NCBI RefSeq assembly: GCF_026005215.1
Contig: NZ_BPMA01000041.1
Location: 1-63,421 of the forward strand
Direction: 5' to 3'
DNA length: 63,421 nucleotides
From: Capnocytophaga catalasegens
Lineage (GTDB): Bacteria > Bacteroidota > Bacteroidia > Flavobacteriales > Flavobacteriaceae
This document shows positions 9,409-17,412 of the stretch, one piece after another. Numbering within the stretch: the stretch's first letter is position 1; every line of letters starts with the position of its first letter. A model generated the notes under the pieces. The model was not told the origin of the DNA. It did not search any database and saw only the letters and a program-made list of their open reading frames with translations. Position numbers and translations under genes: made by a program.

Positions 9409-9416
9409 CAAAGTTA
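9409..9416 (-). promoter_or_regulatory. Bacteroidetes -7 promoter element for the YD lipoprotein
   Basis: CAAAGTTA on the plus strand is TAACTTTG on the minus strand, a perfect TAnnTTTG element 25 bp upstream of the chosen start at 9384. Confidence 0.5.
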
Positions 9417-9486
9417 CGAAAAAAGCTGTAATATATGTATAGTAAATAATGAAAATAATTGAGTTGAAAAAAAAATTACAAATCTA

Positions 9487-9518
9487 TTTGGCTGTTTAAA
9501 AAAAATGTAGTAAATTTG
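9487..9518 (+). promoter_or_regulatory. Bacteroidetes-type promoter of rplU
   Basis: TTTG at 9487-9490 and TAAATTTG at 9511-9518, separated by 20 bp, match the -33/-7 elements of the Bacteroidetes primary sigma factor. The L21 start codon follows 37 bp downstream of the -7 element. Confidence 0.6.
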
Positions 9519-9554
9519 CCCCCACGAAAAATAAGAATTAAATTTACATAAATT

Positions 9555-10178
9555 ATGTATGCAATTGTAGAGATGGCAGGGCAGCAATTTAAAGTTGCAA
9601 AAGATCAAAAAGTTTTTGTTCATCGTTTAGAAGCAAAAGAAGGGGAAGTTCTTACTTTTGATAATGTACTTCTTATTGATAACGATGGAGAGATTCTTGT
9701 TGGCGCCCCAGCTGTAAATGGAGCTTCGGTAGAAGCAAAAGTTTTAAAACACCTAAAAGGTGATAAAGTAATTGTTTTTAAAAAGAAACGTAGAAAAGGT
9801 TACAAAGTGAAAAATGGTCATCGTCAGTTTCTTACAGAAATTGTAGTTGAAAACATTATTGCTTCGGGTGCTAAAAAATCAGAGAAAAAAGAAGCAAAAG
9901 CAGTAACCAAAAAAACATCGAAAGGAGATGATTTAAAAAAAGTAGAAGGTATCGGACCTAAAGCAGCAGAAGCGCTTGTTAATGCAGGAATAGATACTTT
10001 TGAAAAATTGTCTAAAAAATCTGCTGATGAAATTAAAGCTATTTTGGTAGCAGCAAGTTCTACATTGGCTCACCTTGAACCAGGTACTTGGGCTGAGCAA
10101 GCAGCTCTTGCAGCAGCAGGAAAATGGGACGAACTTAAAAAATGGCAAGACGAACTAAATGGTGGTATTGCTAAATAA
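9555..10178 (+). CDS. rplU: 50S ribosomal protein L21 with C-terminal helix-hairpin-helix extension
   Basis: Residues 1-103 are ordinary L21 (MYAIVEMAGQQFKV at the start, KRRKGYKVKNGHRQFLTEI near 80-98), a 23S rRNA-binding large-subunit protein. The remaining 100 residues begin with a Lys-rich linker and hold a helix-hairpin-helix-like region, LKKVEGIGPKAAEALVNAG, followed by an Ala-rich helical part. Total length 207 residues is twice that of E. coli L21 (103). The extension is seen in Flavobacteriia and probably makes an extra nucleic acid or ribosome contact. L27 follows 65 bp downstream, the usual rplU-rpmA order. Confidence 0.95.
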   Translation: MYAIVEMAGQQFKVAKDQKVFVHRLEAKEGEVLTFDNVLLIDNDGEILVGAPAVNGASVEAKVLKHLKGDKVIVFKKKRRKGYKVKNGHRQFLTEIVVENIIASGAKKSEKKEAKAVTKKTSKGDDLKKVEGIGPKAAEALVNAGIDTFEKLSKKSADEIKAILVAASSTLAHLEPGTWAEQAALAAAGKWDELKKWQDELNGGIAK

Positions 10179-10243
10179 TTTTAAGGTATTTTTGGAAAAA
10201 AAATGTTAAACATCTGATATTCAGAAATTAAAAACCTAAAAAA

Positions 10244-10504
10244 ATGGCTCATAAGAAAGGTGTCGGTAGTTCTAAGAACGGTAGAGAATCAGAATCGAAA
10301 CGGCTTGGCGTGAAAATTTATGGAGGTCAAGTAGCTATCGCTGGAAACATACTTGTTCGTCAGCGTGGAACGGTTCATAATGCAGGTGAAAATGTATATA
10401 TGGGTAAAGACCATACATTGCACGCTGCGATTGACGGAATTGTAAAATTCCAAAAGAAAAGAGGAAATAAATCATTTGTTTCAGTTATTCCTTTTGAGGC
10501 TTAA
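10244..10504 (+). CDS. rpmA: 50S ribosomal protein L27
   Basis: An 86-residue L27 beginning [20 protein letters not shown], the normal N-terminus that reaches toward the peptidyl transferase centre. There is no Firmicutes-type cleaved N-terminal extension. [17 protein letters not shown] matches the conserved core. It follows rplU in an operon and ends just before an intrinsic terminator. Confidence 0.97.
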   Translation: MAHKKGVGSSKNGRESESKRLGVKIYGGQVAIAGNILVRQRGTVHNAGENVYMGKDHTLHAAIDGIVKFQKKRGNKSFVSVIPFEA

Positions 10505-10549
10505 TTGTTTTTTGATTTGTTCATATTTTTGAAATTTAAAGGTTATTGC

Positions 10550-10578
10550 AAAAGCAGAAATTTTAATTTCTGCTTTTT
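10550..10578 (+). terminator. Intrinsic terminator after rpmA
   Basis: Inverted repeat AAAAGCAGAAATT / AATTTCTGCTTTT with a 2-nt loop and a T-rich 3' side, about 45 bp after the L27 stop codon. Confidence 0.75.
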
Positions 10579-10644
10579 GTGTTTTTCTAAATAAAAATAC
10601 AGCAAAAAATATAATTTTTTTTAATTAGGTATAATAAAAAGTCT

Positions 10645-10652
10645 TATATTTG
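10645..10652 (+). promoter_or_regulatory. -7 promoter element for the 89-residue protein
   Basis: TATATTTG fits TAnnTTTG and lies 19 bp upstream of the ATG at 10671, which argues against starting the gene earlier within the element. Confidence 0.5.
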
Positions 10653-10670
10653 CAAAAAAAAATTGAACGT

Positions 10671-10940
10671 ATGGCAAGTATTAGAAATTTTAAAAAGGAA
10701 ATCAACTATGTATTGGGAGAGTTGATAGATGCAGTTACCATTTGGGAGCTAACAACAGGTAAAGAAAACTCTCAGCAAGCAAGTCAAATTGTTAATGATA
10801 TTATAGCAACATACGATTCGTATGTAGAAAAAATCAATAACAAAGAAGAACGCAAAAAAGCTGGATATTTTAAGTCGCTCAAAAAAGCATTCCACACCGA
10901 TGCGGTTTCTATCGTAGAAAAAATAAATGGATTAAGCTAA
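10671..10940 (+). CDS. Small conserved hypothetical protein (89 residues)
   Basis: Starts MASIRNFKKEINYVLGELID at an ATG just behind a promoter element. The protein is soluble, highly charged and predicted helical (INNKEERKKAGYFKSLKKAFH), without signal peptide or metal motif. Proteins of this size and sequence style recur in Flavobacteriia next to housekeeping genes, but I do not know a function. It is a single-gene unit between the rplU-rpmA terminator and tRNA-Thr. Confidence 0.7.
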   Translation: MASIRNFKKEINYVLGELIDAVTIWELTTGKENSQQASQIVNDIIATYDSYVEKINNKEERKKAGYFKSLKKAFHTDAVSIVEKINGLS

Positions 10941-10956
10941 TTTTTTTGTAAAAAGA

Positions 10957-10987
10957 TTTGTGAATTTACAGAAAAAACGTAACTTTG
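10957..10987 (+). promoter_or_regulatory. Promoter of tRNA-Thr
   Basis: TTTG (10957-10960) and TAACTTTG (10980-10987) with a 19-bp spacer fit the Bacteroidetes promoter; the mature tRNA begins 10 bp downstream. Confidence 0.6.
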
Positions 10988-10997
10988 CGCTCGCAAT

Positions 10998-11071
10998 GCC
11001 GATATAGCTCAGTTGGCCAGAGCACGTGATTTGTAATCTCGGGGTCGTGGGTTCGAATCCCTCTATCGGCT
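10998..11071 (+). tRNA. tRNA-Thr (anticodon TGT)
   Basis: A 74-nt cloverleaf: acceptor GCCGATA/TATCGGC, D-arm GCTC/GAGC, anticodon loop TTTGTAA with anticodon TGT, T-loop TTCGAAT, discriminator T. The anticodon stem and T-stem each carry one T-T mismatch. CCA is not encoded (TCAAA follows). It decodes ACA and ACU/ACG by wobble. It has its own promoter and terminator; no integrase lies nearby. Confidence 0.95.
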
Positions 11072-11072
11072 C

Positions 11073-11104
11073 AAAACTCTCTATCTAATAGAGAGTTTTT
11101 TTTT
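11073..11104 (+). terminator. Intrinsic terminator after tRNA-Thr
   Basis: Hairpin AAAACTCTC / GAGAGTTTT followed by a run of T, starting 2 bp after the tRNA. Confidence 0.85.
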
Positions 11105-11118
11105 ATCAAAAAAATTAG

Positions 11119-11126
11119 TATCTTTG
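11119..11126 (+). promoter_or_regulatory. -7 promoter element of the Gcr-like gene
   Basis: TATCTTTG matches TAnnTTTG exactly and lies 15 bp upstream of the ATG at 11141. Confidence 0.5.
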
Positions 11127-11140
11127 TCAAAATTAAAATT

Positions 11141-13192
11141 ATGAAGATAAATAGATATAAGAAATATAAAAATCTTTCTCAAATTTTTCAAAAATACATT
11201 GTAAATGAAGAAATTGTAGATAAAAACAATTTGTCATTTTTATATGATTTGATACGTTATTTTCGTCCTAAAAATGTAAAAAACAAAGTTTCTTTGCAAG
11301 AGTTGATAGAGTATTTGGTTATGTATCCGTCTGATTGTCAGGTACTTTCAATATATGTGCAAGGAATACTTGCAGGGAAAAAATTTGGACAAATGGTTTC
11401 TGAGGTGGGTATTTCGCAAGATTCAGACTTTTTTTACGAATTGCGAAGAAGAATTTCAGATCAAATCTTGCCTTTCCAACCAGAAAAAAATACGCTTCAA
11501 TATGTTTTAAATCAAATATTTTACAAACGCTCGGATAGCACTTGGATTGAAAAAATTCCGATGGACGAATTAGAAATTTTGTTCGATTTGTTGGGATTTG
11601 AAGATATTTTCAATCAACAATCGGCGTCACACGGCGCAATGTCTGAGCTTTTGTATGCGATTGGTTTGCTAACTCAGCGTATGGGTGGGCGCTCGGTTGA
11701 GTCGCATATTATGCAAATGGCTCCCGAATATAGTTATCTGGAAAGCCCATTTTTAGCTTTTGAAAAAGAATTTTCAGCAATACAAAATTCACTAATTTCA
11801 GGAGAGCGTGAAGTGATAACTCCGGATAGTTTGAGTTATAAACAGATGTTGGTTTTACATAAACAATGTCAAGATTTTGTTAATCAGGCTTATAAGAATA
11901 GTTCCAAATACGGAATAACTTTGCGGGTAACCCAAGGTCTTTTGTGTCTTCAACAACAATTAAGACGCGTTGAAATCTTGTTGAATTTGCTACTGATTTC
12001 TCAAAATTCTGACAGAAAGACAAATACAATTCGTCTTGCTTTAAAACTTATAGAATATAACTCATACAAAAATGACCTGAGTGATTATCTTAGAGATAGT
12101 ATTCAGTCTGTTTCGTATGAAATTACTCAGCATACAGCCAATACAGGAGAACATTATATTACATCTTCGACAGGAGAATATTTTAAAATGTTAAAAACAG
12201 CGCTTGGTGGAGGTTTTGTTGTAGGTTTTATGTGTATTTTGAAGGTTTTGCTAGGAAAGGTAGAAACCAGTGCTTTTGGTCATGCCTTTTTGTATAGTTT
12301 GAATTATGCTTGGGGATTCATTGCGATTTATTTACTTCATTATACATTGGCAACCAAACAGCCAGCAATGACAGCAACTACTATTATCCGAGCCATTGAA
12401 GATGGAATAAAAAAACAAACACAAACCGATGAAAAACATAGTGCTTTTGCTGATTTGTTTGCTCGTCTTTTCCGCTCTCAATTTATTGCCTTTGTCGGAA
12501 ATATAATAATGGCTTTCCCTGTCGCATTGTTATTGGTATGGGCATTTCATTATTTTACAGGTATTAACATTGTCGAAAGTAAATGGACAACTCTGTTGAA
12601 AGATGCAAGTCCTATTCATTCATTACTTATTTTACATGCAGCTATTGCAGGAGTTTTTTTATTTCTTTCGGGAATTATTTCTGGTAATGTTTCTAATAAA
12701 AACAAACACAATCAGTTTTATTATCGAATAGCAGAAAATCCTTTTATAAAACAGGCCTTAGGAGAGAAAGGCGCAAAACGATTATCGAATTGGCTATCTA
12801 AAAAATGGCCGGGAATTGTATCTAATTTCTGGTTTGGAGTTTTTATGGGAAGCACTGCTTCAGTAGGTTTTTTCTTAGGATTGAATTTGGATATTCGCCA
12901 TATTACATTTGTTAGTGGAAATATAGCAATGGGAATTTATGGTGCAAATTTTATACTTGATCCAATGATGTGGTTTTGGATATTTTTGGGACTTATATTG
13001 GTTGGATTTATCAATTTTAGTGTGAGTTTTGGTTTGTCTTTAAGTGTGGCTTTTCGCTCTCGCAATATTCCTTCCTCAGAAATATTTGAATTAAATAAAG
13101 CTGTACTGAAATATTTTATCAAAAATCCGCTTAATTTTTTCTTTCCTCCAAGAAAAACAAAAGAAATTAAGGAAGAAAAACAAGAAATTTAA
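11141..13192 (+). CDS. Gcr-type 'site-specific recombinase' family membrane protein (PF10136)
   Basis: A 683-residue protein with a helical soluble N-terminal half (1-340) and a C-terminal half with roughly six to eight hydrophobic segments (GGGFVVGFMCILKVLLG from about 355, then groups near 440-480, 495-520, 570-650). It ends in a Lys/Glu-rich tail. This matches the family named site-specific recombinase after gonococcal Gcr. There are no catalytic motifs of tyrosine or serine recombinases, and the membrane topology makes recombination unlikely. Its true role is unknown. Confidence 0.75.
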   Translation: MKINRYKKYKNLSQIFQKYIVNEEIVDKNNLSFLYDLIRYFRPKNVKNKVSLQELIEYLVMYPSDCQVLSIYVQGILAGKKFGQMVSEVGISQDSDFFYELRRRISDQILPFQPEKNTLQYVLNQIFYKRSDSTWIEKIPMDELEILFDLLGFEDIFNQQSASHGAMSELLYAIGLLTQRMGGRSVESHIMQMAPEYSYLESPFLAFEKEFSAIQNSLISGEREVITPDSLSYKQMLVLHKQCQDFVNQAYKNSSKYGITLRVTQGLLCLQQQLRRVEILLNLLLISQNSDRKTNTIRLALKLIEYNSYKNDLSDYLRDSIQSVSYEITQHTANTGEHYITSSTGEYFKMLKTALGGGFVVGFMCILKVLLGKVETSAFGHAFLYSLNYAWGFIAIYLLHYTLATKQPAMTATTIIRAIEDGIKKQTQTDEKHSAFADLFARLFRSQFIAFVGNIIMAFPVALLLVWAFHYFTGINIVESKWTTLLKDASPIHSLLILHAAIAGVFLFLSGIISGNVSNKNKHNQFYYRIAENPFIKQALGEKGAKRLSNWLSKKWPGIVSNFWFGVFMGSTASVGFFLGLNLDIRHITFVSGNIAMGIYGANFILDPMMWFWIFLGLILVGFINFSVSFGLSLSVAFRSRNIPSSEIFELNKAVLKYFIKNPLNFFFPPRKTKEIKEEKQEI

Positions 13193-13234
13193 ATATTATT
13201 GATAAAAAGGAATTTATTTTTAGTATTAAAATCG

Positions 13235-13242
13235 TATCTTTG
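13235..13242 (+). promoter_or_regulatory. -7 promoter element of map
   Basis: TATCTTTG matches TAnnTTTG 21 bp upstream of the ATG at 13264. It supports that start over the in-frame TTG at 13240, which lies inside the element. Confidence 0.55.
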
Positions 13243-13263
13243 TCTGTTTTTAAGAAAATAAAA

Positions 13264-14070
13264 ATGATAAAAATAAAATCACCAGAACAATTATTATTGA
13301 TGCGCGAGAGTGCGCTTATTGTCTCTCGAACACTTGGTATGCTTGCCAAAGAGATAAAACCAGGTGTAACAACCTTATATTTGGACAAGTTGGCAGAGGA
13401 TTATATTCGTTCGCAAGGTGCAATTCCTGGTTTTTTAGGATTGTATAATTTCCCAAATACACTTTGTGTAAGTCCCAATGCACAAGTAGTGCATGGTATT
13501 CCGAACAATATTCCGCTTAACGAAGGAGATATCATATCAGTAGATTGTGGAGCAAAAAAAAATGGATTTTACGGAGACCACGCTTATACATTTGAAGTGG
13601 GAGAGGTTTCACCAGAGATAAAACAATTGCTCAAAATAACTAAAGAATCATTATATATAGGTATTCGAGAATTTAGAAGCGGAAATAGAGTAGGAGATGT
13701 TGGGTATGCAATTCAACAATATTGTGAAAGCCATGGATATGGCGTTGTTCGCGAACTTGTTGGGCATGGATTGGGACAAAAAATGCACGAAGACCCCGAA
13801 ATGCCTAACTATGGAAAACGAGGAAGTGGAAAACGATTTGCCAATGGAATGGCTGTTGCTATTGAACCGATGATAAATCTTGGAACTCACAAAGTGAAGC
13901 ATTTACGAGATGGTTGGACAATTCTGACAGCAGATGGAAAACCCTCTGCGCATTTTGAACATGATGTAGCTATGGTTGATGGAAAACCTCGTTTGTTATC
14001 CACTTTTAAATATATTTATGAAGTTTTAGGTATTGAAAGTGATGAAGAAAACGAATTTCTTTGGGAATAA
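13264..14070 (+). CDS. map: Type I methionine aminopeptidase
   Basis: A 268-residue enzyme removing the initiator methionine from nascent proteins. All metal ligands and the catalytic His of the pita-bread fold are visible: His78, Asp94, Asp105, His168 (VGHGLG), Glu201 (AIEPM) and Glu232 (FEHD). It belongs to the short bacterial type without N-terminal zinc finger. The methyltransferase gene follows after 3 bp, so this gene probably heads the operon that continues to dapB or beyond. Confidence 0.95.
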   Translation: MIKIKSPEQLLLMRESALIVSRTLGMLAKEIKPGVTTLYLDKLAEDYIRSQGAIPGFLGLYNFPNTLCVSPNAQVVHGIPNNIPLNEGDIISVDCGAKKNGFYGDHAYTFEVGEVSPEIKQLLKITKESLYIGIREFRSGNRVGDVGYAIQQYCESHGYGVVRELVGHGLGQKMHEDPEMPNYGKRGSGKRFANGMAVAIEPMINLGTHKVKHLRDGWTILTADGKPSAHFEHDVAMVDGKPRLLSTFKYIYEVLGIESDEENEFLWE

Positions 14071-14073
14071 ATC

Positions 14074-14841
14074 ATGTCTTTATTTAAAACGATATTAAAT
14101 ATACTACCACGTCCATTACTTATTAAAATTAGTTTTTGGATACGTCCGATTTTGACTTTTTGGTATCGAGGGAAAAAATATACTGACCCAATTGATAATC
14201 AGAGTTTTCGGACATTTTTACCTTATGGATATCAAAAAGTGCGTACTAATGTTCTCTCTCCATCAACACTTTCTTTGGAAAGACATCGTTTTTTATGGTT
14301 GTATCTTGTTCGAAAAACATATTTTTTTGAAAAAAAACTTAAAGTATTACATGTAGCGCCAGAACAGGCGTTTTACAAACGTTTTAAAAAACAAAAAAAT
14401 TTGCAATACATAACAACTGATTTGTATTCGCCTCTGGCAGATATTAAGGCAGATATTTGCAATTTACCTTTTGAAGATAAATCTTTTGATGTAATATTGT
14501 GTAATCACGTTTTGGAGCATATAGTTGATGATACAAAGGCAATGCAAGAACTCTTCAGAGTGCTTAAAGTAGGAGGTTGGGGCATATTTCAAGTTCCACA
14601 AGATGTAAATCGAAAGGAAACTTTTTCGGACGATACCATAACAGACCCCAAGGAGCGGACACGTATTTTTGGACAATATGATCACGTGCGTATTTATGGA
14701 ATGGATTATTTTGAAAAATTACAAAATATCGGATTTGAAGTTAAACAAATACCTTGTAAAGAAATAGCATCAGATGATGAAATAGAGCGATTTCGGCTAA
14801 ATTCTACCGAAATTTTACCCATTTGTTTTCGAATAAAATAA
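14074..14841 (+). CDS. Class I SAM-dependent methyltransferase
   Basis: A 255-residue protein of the methyltransferase 11 type. Residues from about 90 form a Rossmann fold with LKVLHVAPE as motif I (an atypical version of GxGxG), then FEDKSFDVILCNHVLEHI and ELFRVLKVGGWGIFQVP. The substrate is not identifiable. It lies between map and a thioredoxin-like gene with 3- and 12-bp gaps. Confidence 0.8.
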   Translation: MSLFKTILNILPRPLLIKISFWIRPILTFWYRGKKYTDPIDNQSFRTFLPYGYQKVRTNVLSPSTLSLERHRFLWLYLVRKTYFFEKKLKVLHVAPEQAFYKRFKKQKNLQYITTDLYSPLADIKADICNLPFEDKSFDVILCNHVLEHIVDDTKAMQELFRVLKVGGWGIFQVPQDVNRKETFSDDTITDPKERTRIFGQYDHVRIYGMDYFEKLQNIGFEVKQIPCKEIASDDEIERFRLNSTEILPICFRIK

Positions 14842-14853
14842 AAAATGTAAATT

Positions 14854-15450
14854 ATGTTAAAAGAAATTATTGAAAATAGTCTTCAAAAAGCCTTTACTTA
14901 TACAGAATATATGGCTTTGATGGATAAATTGGTTGCTGAAAAACGAACTACGGGGCAAGACCAATCACAAGAAATGGTTAGCTTTACGCAACTGAATTAT
15001 CAACGAATGAAACGACTTGATAAAGCATTGAAAATTAGTGAAGAACAAGCTGCGTATTTTCAAAAAATAGATAAAAAACAAACGTGGCTCGTAATTACCG
15101 AAGCGTGGTGTGGTGATGCTTCGCAAATTGTACCTATGCTAAACAAAATAGCGCAAACTAATTCAAATATAGAGCTAAAACTTGTATTACGAGATGAAAA
15201 TGAGGCACTTATGAATCTGTTTTTAACTAATGGAGGTAAGGCTATTCCAATGCTTATTATCTTGAATACGAGTACGTTAGAAGTATTGAACGTTTGGGGA
15301 CCTCGCCCAACCATAGCAACCAAAATGGTCGAAGATTACAAAACAAAATATGGAAAATTGACTTCTGAATTCAAAGAAGAATTGCAAAAATGGTATAATC
15401 AAAATAAAGGGCAAAGCATTGTAAATGACCTAATTAGCTTATTAAAATAA
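14854..15450 (+). CDS. Thioredoxin family protein with single active-site cysteine
   Basis: A 198-residue soluble protein with a thioredoxin fold from about residue 75. WLVITEAWCGDASQ replaces the usual WCxxC, leaving a single cysteine, and GGKAIPMLIIL supplies the cis-Pro loop. This is a recurring flavobacterial family. A classical dithiol exchange is not possible with one cysteine, so it may act as a thiol reductase with glutathione-like partners or have a non-redox role. It ends 1 bp before yaaA. Confidence 0.8.
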   Translation: MLKEIIENSLQKAFTYTEYMALMDKLVAEKRTTGQDQSQEMVSFTQLNYQRMKRLDKALKISEEQAAYFQKIDKKQTWLVITEAWCGDASQIVPMLNKIAQTNSNIELKLVLRDENEALMNLFLTNGGKAIPMLIILNTSTLEVLNVWGPRPTIATKMVEDYKTKYGKLTSEFKEELQKWYNQNKGQSIVNDLISLLK

Positions 15451-15451
15451 T

Positions 15452-16210
15452 ATGAAAATAATAATATCGCCTGCCAAATTATTAGATTTTAAAACAAAAG
15501 TTCCAATACAAGAATTTTCTCAACCTATTTTTCAAAAAGAAATGGCATTAGTTAATTCTGTAGTAAAAGAACTTACACCCAGTGAGTTATCAAATTTGAT
15601 GCATATTTCAAACAAATTGGCAGAACTTAATTGGCAACGTAATCAGGAATTTTCTCTTCCTTTTTCTCTAAACAATGCACGCCAAGCTGTTTATGCTTTC
15701 AATGGTGAAGTATACGAAGGTTTAGATATTTATTCGTTTACAAATCAGCAAGTTACAAAACTTCAAAAACATTTACGTATTCTTTCGGGTTTGTATGGAA
15801 TTTTAAAACCTTTAGATTTAATTCAACCTTATCGTTTGGAAATGGGAACGAAGATAGTAATAGGTAAATCGTCAAATTTATATGAATTTTGGAAAGAAAA
15901 AATAACAAATACTTTAAATGAAGAACTATCTGATAATGAGTTGTTTATAAATTTAGCTAGCAATGAATATTTTGGAGCAATTGACACTAAAAAGCTCAAA
16001 GTCAATATTGTAACTCCTGTATTTAAAGATTGGAAAGGAGATAATTTAAAAACGATTGTTTTTTATACAAAAAAAGCACGAGGACTTATGGTTCGCTATC
16101 TGATTAAAAATGATATTCAAACTTTTGAAGAAATAAAAGGCTTTGATTATGAAGGATATACATTCAGTCAAGAGCTTTCAAAAGGTAATGAATTAGTTTT
16201 TGTTAGATAA
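15452..16210 (+). CDS. yaaA: Peroxide stress protein YaaA (DUF328)
   Basis: A 252-residue protein of normal length for the family, starting MKIIISPAKLLDF. It has the conserved ISPAK start, NGEVYEGLD, LRILSGLYGILKPLDLIQPYRLEMGT and a C-terminal FKDWKGDN...KKARGLMVRY region. In E. coli YaaA lowers free iron and DNA damage under hydrogen peroxide. It follows the thioredoxin-like gene by 1 bp, an arrangement consistent with a redox-stress role for both. Confidence 0.93.
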   Translation: MKIIISPAKLLDFKTKVPIQEFSQPIFQKEMALVNSVVKELTPSELSNLMHISNKLAELNWQRNQEFSLPFSLNNARQAVYAFNGEVYEGLDIYSFTNQQVTKLQKHLRILSGLYGILKPLDLIQPYRLEMGTKIVIGKSSNLYEFWKEKITNTLNEELSDNELFINLASNEYFGAIDTKKLKVNIVTPVFKDWKGDNLKTIVFYTKKARGLMVRYLIKNDIQTFEEIKGFDYEGYTFSQELSKGNELVFVR

Positions 16211-16270
16211 TTTTTCTGTATTTTAATAATGAAAATAAAAAAGATAAACTTTACTAAATTTGAATAAATA

Positions 16271-16972
16271 ATGAAAATAGCTTTATTTGGATACGGAAAA
16301 ATGGGTAAAACTATTGAAAAAATTGCTCAAGAACGAGGGCACGAAATTGTTTTGAAAATAGATAAGGATTCAGAAAATTATGATATTTCTGTAGCTGATA
16401 TAGCCATTGAATTTAGTACACCAGATAGTGCTTTTGATAATATAACGCAGGCTTTATCAAAGAAAATTCCCGTAGTGGCAGGCACAACAGGTTGGCTTTC
16501 TCGGTATGACCAAGCGGTTCGTATTTGCAACGAAAATCAAACAGGTTTTTTGTATGCATCTAATTTTAGCGTGGGGGTTGCTATTTTTTTTGAATTGAAT
16601 AAATTTCTTGCCAGAGTGATGTCAAATCTTAATCAATACAAAGTTTCTATTGAAGAGATACATCATACAGAGAAACTCGATGCACCTAGTGGAACAGCCA
16701 TTACTTTGGCAGAAGGAATTATTGAGCAAACCAATAAAAAAGGTTGGCAACTTGGCGATAAAGTATCAGAAGATGAAATTCCGATTACTGCACTTCGAAT
16801 TGGCAATACGCCTGGGACGCATACAATTACTTACCAAAGCGAAGTGGATACTCTCGAAATAAAACATATGGCTCATAATCGTCTTGGCTTTGCATTGGGA
16901 GCTGTTTTGGCAGCTGAATGGCTTTTAAATAAAAAAGGAGTTTTTTCTATGAAAGATGTTCTTTTTAATTAA
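16271..16972 (+). CDS. dapB: 4-hydroxy-tetrahydrodipicolinate reductase
   Basis: A 233-residue NAD(P)H-dependent enzyme of the lysine/diaminopimelate pathway, which feeds peptidoglycan synthesis. GYGKMGKTI (7-15) is the nucleotide-binding loop, GTTGW (71-75) is conserved, and EEIHHTEKLDAPSGTA (128-143) holds His131/His132 and Lys135 of the active site. It is slightly shorter than E. coli DapB (273), as usual in Bacteroidetes. Same strand as yaaA with a 60-bp gap. Confidence 0.95.
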   Translation: MKIALFGYGKMGKTIEKIAQERGHEIVLKIDKDSENYDISVADIAIEFSTPDSAFDNITQALSKKIPVVAGTTGWLSRYDQAVRICNENQTGFLYASNFSVGVAIFFELNKFLARVMSNLNQYKVSIEEIHHTEKLDAPSGTAITLAEGIIEQTNKKGWQLGDKVSEDEIPITALRIGNTPGTHTITYQSEVDTLEIKHMAHNRLGFALGAVLAAEWLLNKKGVFSMKDVLFN

Positions 16973-16983
16973 AATTTTTTGAA

Positions 16984-17412
16984 ATGAATAAAAAAGAAAG
17001 ATACGACCGAGCTTATATGCGAATGGCAGAAGAATGGGCAAAATTATCACATTGTCAGCGCAAACAAGTAGGAGCTATTATTGTCAAAAACAGAATGATT
17101 ATCTCTGATGGCTATAATGGAACTCCAACAGGATTTGAAAATTGTTGTGAAGACGAACAAGGACAAACCAAATGGTATGTTCTTCATGCAGAGGCAAATG
17201 CAATACTCAAAGTAGCTTCATCTACACAATCGTGCGAAGGGGCTACTCTTTATATTACGATGTCTCCTTGCAAAGAATGTAGCAAATTGATACATCAAGC
17301 AGGAATTAAGCGTGTTGTTTATAAAAATTTTTATAAAGATGATGATGGATTAAAATTCCTTGAAAAAGCAGGTGTTGAATTAGTACATTTGACTGATACT
17401 TCAGCTATTTAA
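16984..17412 (+). CDS. dCMP deaminase (ComEB-like)
   Basis: A 142-residue zinc-dependent deaminase converting dCMP to dUMP for dTTP synthesis. HAEANAI gives zinc ligand His68 and proton shuttle Glu70, and SPCKEC gives Cys96 and Cys99. NGTPTGFENCCED is typical of the dCMP deaminase branch rather than of cytidine deaminase. It lies 11 bp after dapB and converges with hemW, sharing a few bases at the stop codons. Confidence 0.9.
   Translation: MNKKERYDRAYMRMAEEWAKLSHCQRKQVGAIIVKNRMIISDGYNGTPTGFENCCEDEQGQTKWYVLHAEANAILKVASSTQSCEGATLYITMSPCKECSKLIHQAGIKRVVYKNFYKDDDGLKFLEKAGVELVHLTDTSAI

Noticed and set aside
10998-11071. Integration site at tRNA-Thr
   Set aside because: No integrase and no duplicated tRNA 3' end was seen on either side.
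11141-13192. Mobile element or integrase, because the family is named site-specific recombinase
   Set aside because: It is a multi-pass membrane protein without recombinase catalytic motifs, and no att sites or flanking repeats were seen near tRNA-Thr.
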